DNA from: Chloroflexota bacterium
GTDB lineage: Bacteria > Chloroflexota > UBA6077 > SHYK01
DNA: 53,764 bases
Direction of reading: 5' to 3'
Assembly: GCA_035652535.1 (NCBI GenBank)
Contig: DASRDP010000006.1
Location: 1-53,764, forward strand
Part shown: in pieces, positions 45,671 to 52,627 of the stretch
Layout: each line of letters begins with the position of its first letter
Numbering within the stretch: position 1 is the first letter of the stretch
Made by a program: the position numbers and the translations under genes
Notes under the pieces: generated by a model
The model's database searches: none
What the model was told of the DNA's origin: nothing
What the model saw: only the letters and a program-made list of their open reading frames with translations

Positions 45671-47826
45671 CCCGACGCGATCGACGGCGCCTCGTCATCA
45701 GCACGTCGGTCTCCGTCGTCGTCGCCGTCGCGCTCACCATCGCCCTCTGGAACGGCGCGTTTGCGACCCTCCAGGCCGCGACGTCCGACGTCTTTTTCCA
45801 GACGTGGCTGCCCACTGGCGTGAAAGACACGTCCCAGCGCGTCGTCGTCGTCGCCATCGACGACCCCACGATCCACGAGCTGGGCCGGCTGGGGGAGTGG
45901 CCCCGTCGGTACTATGCCGACGTCGTCGATCGGCTGCGCGAGGGATTTGCGCGCGAGATCGCCTTCGACATCGGGTTTGTCGAACCTAACGAGGACGATC
46001 AGCTCGTCGCGGACGCGTTGAAGCGTTTCCTGGAGACACCGCCCGAGGATCTCCAGCGCGCCGGCGTGCCGCTCGGCGTACGCAGCGTCATCTCTCCGAT
46101 CGTCGGCATCCCCAACACGGCGCGCACCGTGCACGCGGGCTCGCCCACGACGTTCCCCGACAGCCTGCGGCCGCGCCCCGTTTTCGTCGACGTCAGCACC
46201 GCGCTCGGGCACAGCAACGTCATCCCGGATGGGGACGGCGTCGTACGCAAGACGCCAGCCCTCATCCAGGTCAGCGGCGAGCTTTTTCCGTCGCTGGGGA
46301 TCGCGGCCGCGGCGGCCTACACCAATACGCTGGGACGGGGATATCGAATTGCCACGGACGCTCAGGGCATCTACGCGCTCAATCGCTTCATCCCCACGGA
46401 CCCATTTCTCGACATGGTCGTGAGCTACGCGGGCCCTCCCTCCCACGTGGACGACCCTGCGCATCAGACCTTCAAGGTTGTCTCGTTCGTCGACGTGATG
46501 AATGGGCGCGTTGATCCGGCCGTATTTCGCGACAAGATGGTCTTCATCGGCGTGCTTGACGCCACCGGTCTCGCGGATGACTATCAGGTCCCCACTTCGT
46601 CGCATTTCGGGAAGATGGCCGGGGTCGAGATCCACGCAAATGCGTTCGCGACCGCCACCGCCGCCCGGTTCTTCACGGAACAACAGATCGGTGTCACCAC
46701 GGCCATCGTGTGGGCGATGTGCTTGATGACCGGGCTCGTCGTCTTCCGCTTAAGCATCGTTCTGAGCGCGATCGGAACGCTCGTGTTGGGCCTGGGCTAT
46801 TTCTTCGGCTCGCTCGTCTACGCGGGCATCAGCTATGACCCGCTCGGCGTCGCCATGCCGAACCTCGTCTACCCGCCGGCCGCGCTTCTCCTGACATTCC
46901 TGTCCGTGGCGGTCTATCGCGTGGTCTTCGAGCAGGCGGAGGCGCGCGCCACGCGGGGAGCGATGGGCAAGTATCTTTCTCCGTCGGTCCTGGCCGAGGT
47001 TCTCAGGGACCCGGACCGTCTCCACCTCGGCGGGGAAAAGCGGGTGATGACCGTCCTCTTCACCGACATTCGGGGATTCACGTCGATCTCCGAGCGGCTC
47101 GAACCAGAAGTCCTCGTCCACATTCTGAACGAATACCTGACCGTTATGACGGACGTCGTCCATCGGTGGGAGGGCGTGCTCGACAAGTACATGGGCGACG
47201 CGATTATGGCGTGGTGGGGAGCGCCCACGGAGCAGCCGGACCATGCATACCGCGCGTGCATGACGGCGCTCGAAATGCGGCGGGCGCTCCGCACCCTCCA
47301 TGAGGAATGGGCCGCCCGTGGCGTGCCAAAGATGGAGATGGGCGTTGGGATCAACACCGGTCCGATGGTCTACGGCAACACGGGATCGCTGGAGCGGTTC
47401 GACTTCACTGTGCTCGGCGACGCGGTGAACCTGGCGTCTCGGCTCGAGGGCGCGAACAAAGAGTACGGCTCCAACGTCATCGTGAGCGGATCGACTCGCG
47501 ACCAGGTCGCGGACCGGGGCTTCGTCATGCGTTTCCTGGACCTGATCGAGGTGAAGGGCAAGATGGAGCCGGTCGAGATCTTCGAATTGCTCGGGATTGC
47601 GGACCAGTTGGATGCAAGCGTCCATCTGGTCCTCGGCGCGTGGGACCGTGCCATGGCCCTCTATCGGACGCGGGAGTTTTCCCTGGCCGAGGGCGCGTTT
47701 CGAGACATCCTCGCGCAGCACCCGGACGACGGGCCAGCACAAGTCTACGTGGACCGGTGCGTCCAGCTCCGCGAGAACCCGCCCCACGCTGACTGGGACG
47801 GCGTGTTCGTGATGACGCACAAGTAA
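45667..47826 (+). CDS. CHASE2-domain class III adenylate cyclase
   Basis: Membrane sensor that probably makes cAMP. The 719-residue protein has a first transmembrane helix (about 10-28), an extracytoplasmic CHASE2 domain (about 35-335), three transmembrane helices (about 342-420) and a class III cyclase domain (about 455-620). Metal-binding D467 (LFTDIRGFT) and D511 (MGDAIMAWWG), base-recognising K458 and T591 (FTVLGDAVN), and N598 and R602 are all present, so it should be active, and K/T favours ATP. The last 65 residues resemble a short TPR-like tail. The ligand of CHASE2 is unknown. It is coupled to the upstream HAD gene. Confidence 0.93.
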   Translation: MTRRDRRRLVISTSVSVVVAVALTIALWNGAFATLQAATSDVFFQTWLPTGVKDTSQRVVVVAIDDPTIHELGRLGEWPRRYYADVVDRLREGFAREIAFDIGFVEPNEDDQLVADALKRFLETPPEDLQRAGVPLGVRSVISPIVGIPNTARTVHAGSPTTFPDSLRPRPVFVDVSTALGHSNVIPDGDGVVRKTPALIQVSGELFPSLGIAAAAAYTNTLGRGYRIATDAQGIYALNRFIPTDPFLDMVVSYAGPPSHVDDPAHQTFKVVSFVDVMNGRVDPAVFRDKMVFIGVLDATGLADDYQVPTSSHFGKMAGVEIHANAFATATAARFFTEQQIGVTTAIVWAMCLMTGLVVFRLSIVLSAIGTLVLGLGYFFGSLVYAGISYDPLGVAMPNLVYPPAALLLTFLSVAVYRVVFEQAEARATRGAMGKYLSPSVLAEVLRDPDRLHLGGEKRVMTVLFTDIRGFTSISERLEPEVLVHILNEYLTVMTDVVHRWEGVLDKYMGDAIMAWWGAPTEQPDHAYRACMTALEMRRALRTLHEEWAARGVPKMEMGVGINTGPMVYGNTGSLERFDFTVLGDAVNLASRLEGANKEYGSNVIVSGSTRDQVADRGFVMRFLDLIEVKGKMEPVEIFELLGIADQLDASVHLVLGAWDRAMALYRTREFSLAEGAFRDILAQHPDDGPAQVYVDRCVQLRENPPHADWDGVFVMTHK

Positions 47827-47840
47827 GCCGCGGTGGGCCG

Positions 47841-48731
47841 CTACCGCGGCGGCGGTCGCTGCGGCGGGGGAGGCTGCCCCGGGACCGGCGTGAAGACGCG
47901 AAAGATGGGCGGGTTGGCGGGCAGGTTCCCCGGCCTGGCCGGCGTCGGCAACAAGAAGAACGTCGGCGTCGGCGCCGGGGTGTTGGTGATGGTCGGGGTC
48001 AACGTAATGGTGGGTGTCAGCGTGATGGTCGGCGTTTCGGTGATGGTCGGCGTTGGAGTAATGGTCGGCGTATAGGTCACGAGCGTCCACACGTTCAGCG
48101 GGGCCTTGCGCGCCTCTGCCTCCGCCGCCTGGAGCTGGCGAGCATACCGAACGTTGCGGCCCAGGGGCGCCAGATGTGCGAGACCCTCCTCGAGCAGCAG
48201 CTCGTTGACCATCACGCCGTCGACGTAGACGTAGCGCAGCATCATCCCGCCGGGATTCAGGTCCGTTTCATCGGCCTCCAGCTCCACGGTCTTCCCCTCG
48301 ACGAGCTCCACGTTGCGCTCCGCCGCGTCGCGTCCAAAGGGCTCGACCGGCCGATTGAACATACCGGCGCCCGGCGTGTTCACGCCGATGTACCGCACTG
48401 AGTAGCCGCCCTCGATCAGGATCGTGTTCCCATCCCACACGCGGCGCACCACCGCGTACGTCCGCCCGGGGTGTGGAGTGGGCGTGGGCGAGCTGGTCGG
48501 CGACGCAGGAATGACCGATGGCGTGGGTGTTTGCGTCGGCGGTCGCGCCTGGGCCCGGCGCCGCTCGGCATCTTCCAGGATCTGCGCCGTGATGGGCGGC
48601 CCGTCCAGAAAACACCCGGTCATCCCAACGACGATCGCGACGACAGCGAATATGGCGAGGGTCACCCGAGCGCACCGCAGTCCGCCAGATAACCCGCCGC
48701 GCGGCGATGTGCCTCGGGGCACCGATCGCAT
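47841..48731 (-). CDS. SNase-fold lipoprotein with altered catalytic site
   Basis: Relative of staphylococcal (thermo)nuclease, exported as a lipoprotein. The 296-residue protein has a signal segment ending MTGC (cysteine about 40), a Thr/Pro linker (about 60-88), an SNase fold (about 90-215) and a Thr/Pro repeat tail. The fold is clear (VRRVWDGNTI, VRYIGVNTPG, YVYVDGVMVNELLLEEGLAHL). By alignment to the staphylococcal enzyme Arg35 is kept, but Asp40 is Asn, Glu43 is Gly and Arg87 is Met, so nuclease activity is doubtful. The ATG directly follows the stop of the CPBP gene. A GTG at 48665 is an alternative start. Confidence 0.82.
   Translation of the reverse strand: MRSVPRGTSPRGGLSGGLRCARVTLAIFAVVAIVVGMTGCFLDGPPITAQILEDAERRRAQARPPTQTPTPSVIPASPTSSPTPTPHPGRTYAVVRRVWDGNTILIEGGYSVRYIGVNTPGAGMFNRPVEPFGRDAAERNVELVEGKTVELEADETDLNPGGMMLRYVYVDGVMVNELLLEEGLAHLAPLGRNVRYARQLQAAEAEARKAPLNVWTLVTYTPTITPTPTITETPTITLTPTITLTPTITNTPAPTPTFFLLPTPARPGNLPANPPIFRVFTPVPGQPPPPQRPPPR
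47985..48078 (-). repeat. Tandem repeat encoding a TPTIT-type tail
   Basis: About four imperfect units of roughly 18-24 nt, encoding repeats of the type TPTITxT, lie in the 3' part of the SNase-like gene. They form an extended, probably unstructured Thr/Pro tail of the exported protein. The units are coding and in frame, not a CRISPR array. Confidence 0.7.
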
Positions 48732-49700
48732 CTACTGCTGGGAACCCGCGACGAGCGTCACGAACGCGACGGCATTGTTCAGAATGTGCGCCAGGATCGG
48801 CGCGACGATCGTGCCGCTGCGACGGTAGATGTAGGAGAGAACGAGGGCCGTTCCAAAGATCGCGATAAAGAGGGACGGCAGAGCATGAACCAGCGAAAAG
48901 ATGACGGACGTCGTCAGGTACGCCGTCATGGGCCCCTTGTGAGAAAGATACGCGTTGAAGACGTACCCGCGGAAGAAGAGCTCTTCGACGGTTGGCGCCA
49001 GAATGACGACCGCGAAGACCGCCATGACGTACTGATCGGGCGGCCGCCCCTGCAGCCACCGAAAGCTCTCCTCCTGCGGCTGCGACACGCCGAGGCTCTG
49101 AAGGACCAGCCCGTTGGCCGCGGCCAGCACGAGAATGATCGCCGCGCCGGCCGATCCCACGGCGAGGCCGTTTAGGACCTGCGACCTCGTCAGCCCCAGC
49201 GTCTCCCTCGTCACAAGGCCCGTGCGCACGCCTTGGAGATACACCATGGCGAGGAGCGTCCCGTAAAAGCTCACCGCGGCCACGCCGAAGACGTTCGCCA
49301 TGCTGCTGGAGCCGGCCGGCAGCATGACGAGGTAGCCGACCGCGATGAGGGAGGCGACAACCATAGCGAGCACCGTCGTCGCGATGACAGACTGATGCGA
49401 GCCAATCGGGAGGAGCGGTGCGCCTCCACCCCATCCGAACAAGAAGCCGCCGATGCCCACGCACACGCCTCCCGCCCCAATGATCACGGCGGGAATGGAG
49501 AGCACTGCAAGGTGCGCCTGCAAGCCGAGCGCGGAGGGAATGGCCAGCCGCACCACGGCGAGGGCGACGCCGAGAATGATCAGGGCGCACCCGATCGCCA
49601 ATGCCCCCCGAAGGAACCACACGCCCCGTCGAGATGGCTTCGCGGGGTCGACAGGTGCCAACTCCGGAGCCACCGGGATCTCCTCGGCTGGCAGGCTCAT
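48732..49700 (-). CDS. CPBP family intramembrane metalloprotease
   Basis: Predicted CAAX-protease/bacteriocin-processing family (Abi) glutamate-type intramembrane protease. The 322-residue protein has a soluble lead (1-27) and about eight transmembrane segments. Motif 1 is E239-E240-LFFR244, motif 2 is FSLVHALP with H272 and motif 3 is HILNN (305-309), so all the conserved residues are present. Substrates in bacteria are mostly unknown. Its ATG overlaps the stop of the editing-domain gene (ATGA) and its stop abuts the next start, so it is the centre of a coupled set. Confidence 0.88.
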   Translation of the reverse strand: MSLPAEEIPVAPELAPVDPAKPSRRGVWFLRGALAIGCALIILGVALAVVRLAIPSALGLQAHLAVLSIPAVIIGAGGVCVGIGGFLFGWGGGAPLLPIGSHQSVIATTVLAMVVASLIAVGYLVMLPAGSSSMANVFGVAAVSFYGTLLAMVYLQGVRTGLVTRETLGLTRSQVLNGLAVGSAGAAIILVLAAANGLVLQSLGVSQPQEESFRWLQGRPPDQYVMAVFAVVILAPTVEELFFRGYVFNAYLSHKGPMTAYLTTSVIFSLVHALPSLFIAIFGTALVLSYIYRRSGTIVAPILAHILNNAVAFVTLVAGSQQ

Positions 49701-50200
49701 GGCAGACGCCCCGGCGACGGCGCCGAGGCCGCGTCGTTCCGCTCGGCCGCGGGATCGGGCGGTGAGCCGCCTGGCTCATGGGCGCGAACCGAGCGCGCCA
49801 CGCGGGAGAGCGGGTGGCCCTTGGCGCGGAGGTCCCAGGAGTGAAACCACCCAAACGGCGGACGCTCCACATGGAGCCCGCGGCGCCGCAGTTCCCGGGC
49901 CACGGAATCGATCATCGCCAGCGCGGCGTCGGGAGCGCATGGCTCGGCAAAGAGATGCGCAAAGGGGAGCAGCAGGACCTCGGTGGCCTTGAGCTGGCTG
50001 GCCAGTCGGTGGACCTCATTCGCGGTTTGTCGTGCCACCGCCTCGGGGTCCGCTTCATCGGCCGATTCGGCGCTTGCCAGGACGAGCAGCCCTTCGTCGA
50101 TGTGACAGCTCGGGGAGGTCGGCGTCTCCGCTACCGGCGACCTGCCGCGCTCGGTGACCGTACAGGTAAACGAATCCACGTGGAACATGAGCAGGCGCAC
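49697..50200 (-). CDS. Free-standing archaeal-type threonyl-tRNA synthetase editing domain
   Basis: Resembles the N-terminal editing domain of archaeal ThrRS (DTD-like fold), which removes serine from Ser-tRNA-Thr. The 167-residue protein lacks any synthetase core. Conserved parts are the opening MRLLMFHVDSF, SAESADEADPEAV, LLLPFAHLF with H82, and PPFGWFHSWDLRAKGHPLSRVAR with K127; H82 and K127 match His83 and Lys121 of the Pyrococcus domain. The last 30 residues are low-complexity. The start is GTG. It follows nrdR by 15 nt and overlaps the CPBP gene. Function as a trans-editing factor is inferred by homology only. Confidence 0.82.
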   Translation of the reverse strand: MRLLMFHVDSFTCTVTERGRSPVAETPTSPSCHIDEGLLVLASAESADEADPEAVARQTANEVHRLASQLKATEVLLLPFAHLFAEPCAPDAALAMIDSVARELRRRGLHVERPPFGWFHSWDLRAKGHPLSRVARSVRAHEPGGSPPDPAAERNDAASAPSPGRLP

Positions 50201-50215
50201 GAATCGCGTCCCAGG

Positions 50216-50752
50216 TCAGCCGACGGGTTCGCGTCGTCGGCCGTTTCGCCCGTCCCGACGAGTCGGGGTGCCCCGATCCATCGGGACGGGGTCCGATCCC
50301 GACGTGCTCTTGGCGCGCTGGATCTCCTCTTCGAAAGACGAGAGATCGGCGAACGCTCGGTAGACCGATGCGAACCGAATATAGGCAACATTGTCCAGCT
50401 CGCGAAGCTTGTTCATCACCAGCTCGCCCACGACGGCATGGCTGACTTCGTGGCCCTCACGCTGGCGCAACGCCGCCTCGATATCGTTCACGAGCTGCTC
50501 GATCGCGTCGGCGCTGACCGGCCGCTTGGCGCAGGCCTTGGTGATTCCGGCCCGAAGCTTCGCGCGGCTGAACTCCTCCCGCCGCCCGTCCTTCTTCACG
50601 AGAATCAGGCCCGCGACCTCCGCGCGCTCGTAGGTCGTGAAGCGCGCGCCGCAGGTAGCGCAGCGACGGCGCCTTCGGGTAACCGTGAGGTCTTCGGAGT
50701 CGCGCTTATCGAGCACTTTCGTCGTCGGCGCGGAACAATACGGACACTTCAT
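50216..50752 (-). CDS. nrdR: Transcriptional repressor NrdR
   Basis: ATP/dATP-sensing repressor of ribonucleotide reductase genes. The 178-residue protein has the zinc ribbon (C3, C6, C31, C34) with the basic RRRRRC segment and an ATP-cone domain (about 48-138, VKKDGRREEFSRAKLRAGITKAC). The tail after 150 is basic and longer than usual. A GGAG stands seven bases before the ATG and a sigma-70-like promoter just upstream. No nrd genes lie in the window, so its targets are elsewhere. Confidence 0.96.
   Translation of the reverse strand: MKCPYCSAPTTKVLDKRDSEDLTVTRRRRRCATCGARFTTYERAEVAGLILVKKDGRREEFSRAKLRAGITKACAKRPVSADAIEQLVNDIEAALRQREGHEVSHAVVGELVMNKLRELDNVAYIRFASVYRAFADLSSFEEEIQRAKSTSGSDPVPMDRGTPTRRDGRNGRRREPVG
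50249..50290. repeat. Nested inverted repeat in the 3' end of nrdR
   Basis: Outer arms CCCGTCCCGA (50249-50258) and TCGGGACGGG (50281-50290) are perfect complements, and an inner hairpin TCGGGG/CCCCGA (50263-50268 with 50271-50276) lies between them. The element is inside the coding region for the poorly conserved nrdR tail and might be a REP-like or mRNA-stabilising structure. Confidence 0.5.
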
Positions 50753-50769
50753 CGCAAGCTCCTGACCTG

Positions 50770-50799
50770 ATACTAGGCATTTCTCTCACGTTGTGTCAA
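50770..50799 (-). promoter_or_regulatory. Sigma-70-type promoter of nrdR
   Basis: On the minus strand a perfect -35 TTGACA (50794-50799) is separated by 18 nt from TAGTAT (50770-50775). Transcription would start near 50763, giving a leader of about 11 nt that contains the AGGAG ribosome-binding site of nrdR. It would drive the nrdR, editing-domain, CPBP and SNase-like cluster. Confidence 0.6.
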
Positions 50800-50940
50800 G
50801 GAATTGTCACCATAGGATCTCCATCACGTACGAGCGCGGCTGCTAATGCGAAGGGAGGCCGATGCATTGCGCGAGCATGTGGCACAATGATGAAAATCGC
50901 GACCCGGTTACCGGCGGCGTCGTGCCGACGTGGAGGTGGT

Positions 50941-52620
50941 ATGGCGAAATCTCCCCTGCGTGTGATCCTGCTGGGCGGGGTCGGGGAGATCGGAAAGAAC
51001 GCAACCGTTTACGAGTACGAGGGGAGCCTGCTGCTCGTCGACGCGGGGGTCAAGTTTCCGGACGACGAGATGCTGGGGATCGACCTCGTCATTCCGGACT
51101 TCGAATACGTCGTCGAGCGCGCGGACGCCCTGCGCGCCATCGTGTTGACGCACGCCCACGAGGACCACATCGGGTCGCTGCCCTTCTTGATCCGGCAGCT
51201 CCCCGCCGCCCACCCGGTCGTGCTCGCGGGAGCGCCACTGACCCTCGGGCTCGTCGACGTGAAGCTCGCGGAATACGGCGTCCGCGACCGCGTGATCTAC
51301 CACCAGATCGAGCCAACCGAGCGCCATCAGTTCGGCCCCTTCGCCGTCGAGTTCATCCACGTGAACCATAGCGTCCCGGACGCGGTGGCGCTGGCAGTTC
51401 GATGTGGAGCCGGTGTCGTCGTGCACACGGGCGACTTCAAATTCGACCCCACCCCCCTCGACGAGAACCCCTCCGACACCCAGCGCCTGGCGGAGCTGGG
51501 ACGCGAGGGCGTTCTGGCCCTACTGTGCGACACCACGCGGGTGGAGGAGCCGGGCCGGACTGGCTCGGAGCGGGTCGTGGGCGAGTCCCTCACCCGCATC
51601 ATCGAGCGCGCCCCGGGCCGCGTCATTCTCGCCACCTTCGCCTCCAACATCACCCGCCTGCGCCAGGTCATGGGCGCCGCGCACGTCCTCGGCCGGCGCG
51701 TTGCTGTAACGGGACGAAGCATGATCCGCAACATCGAGGTCGCCCACGAGATGGGCTACATGCCCGAGATGCACGACGTGATGGTGGACCTGAAAGACGT
51801 GCGCCACCTACCGCCGACGGAGACGGTGCTCCTCACCACGGGAAGTCAGGGAGAGCCGGCGTCGGCGCTCGCCCGAATGGCCGTGGACGACCATCGCGAC
51901 ATCAAGATCGCGGCGGGCGATACGGTGATCCTCTCCGCCACGCCGATCCCGGGCAACGAGGCGACGGTGGCGCGGACGATCAACAATCTCTACCGCCGGG
52001 GCGCGGAGGTCGTGACCCGCCGGAGAGGCACGGACACCGAGAATATTCACGTCTCGGGCCACGCGAGCCGCGACGAGATCCGCGACATGATTCACCTCGT
52101 GCAGCCGCGGTATTGCGTTCCGCTGCACGGCGAATATCGCAACCTTATGCAGTTTCGAACCCTTGCCGGCGAGCTGGGGATCCCTCAGGACCACGTCATC
52201 ATCACTGACATCGGCGACGTCGTCGAGTTCCGGGAGACAGGCGCGTCCAAAGTCGAGAGCGTGTCCGCCGGCGCGGTGCTCGTCGACGGGCTTACGCTCG
52301 GCGTTACCCACGCGGTCCTGCGCGATCGCCACAAGCTCGCTGCGGAGGGCGTCCTGGTCGTAACCATCGCCATCGACTCCGAGACAGGCCGGGTCGTGGC
52401 TGGGCCGAGCTTCATCACCCGGGGCGTGTTCGGCGAGGAGGGACTCGAGGACGCGCTGCTTGACGAAGCGCGCCAGCGAGTGCTTCGGGCGCTTGCTCGG
52501 CTGCACGGCGAGCCGGAGCACAGCGTGCTGGTCGCGAAGATTCGCGAAGTGATCGACGGCTTCCTCTACCACCACACGCGGCGACGACCGATGATCCTCC
52601 CCGTCGTCACGGAGATTTGA
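50941..52620 (+). CDS. rnj: Ribonuclease J
   Basis: Metallo-beta-lactamase-fold RNase with 5' exonuclease and endonuclease activity, central to RNA turnover in bacteria without RNase E. The 559-residue protein (start ATG 50941 with GGAGGTGGT upstream) has the zinc motif HAHEDHIGS (71-79), the HVNHSVPD and HTGDFKFD motifs and the beta-CASP domain (about 215-355). CVPLHGEYRN closes the catalytic part and a C-terminal dimerisation domain ends the protein. The longer frame from 50791 is rejected. It is divergent from nrdR and convergent with the next gene, 7 nt apart. Confidence 0.95.
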   Translation: MAKSPLRVILLGGVGEIGKNATVYEYEGSLLLVDAGVKFPDDEMLGIDLVIPDFEYVVERADALRAIVLTHAHEDHIGSLPFLIRQLPAAHPVVLAGAPLTLGLVDVKLAEYGVRDRVIYHQIEPTERHQFGPFAVEFIHVNHSVPDAVALAVRCGAGVVVHTGDFKFDPTPLDENPSDTQRLAELGREGVLALLCDTTRVEEPGRTGSERVVGESLTRIIERAPGRVILATFASNITRLRQVMGAAHVLGRRVAVTGRSMIRNIEVAHEMGYMPEMHDVMVDLKDVRHLPPTETVLLTTGSQGEPASALARMAVDDHRDIKIAAGDTVILSATPIPGNEATVARTINNLYRRGAEVVTRRRGTDTENIHVSGHASRDEIRDMIHLVQPRYCVPLHGEYRNLMQFRTLAGELGIPQDHVIITDIGDVVEFRETGASKVESVSAGAVLVDGLTLGVTHAVLRDRHKLAAEGVLVVTIAIDSETGRVVAGPSFITRGVFGEEGLEDALLDEARQRVLRALARLHGEPEHSVLVAKIREVIDGFLYHHTRRRPMILPVVTEI

Positions 52621-52627
52621 GCACGGG

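Noticed and set aside
47985-48078. Array-like repeated units that could suggest CRISPR
   Set aside because: The units are contiguous, imperfect, without spacers, in frame with the SNase-like gene and encode a Thr/Pro tail.
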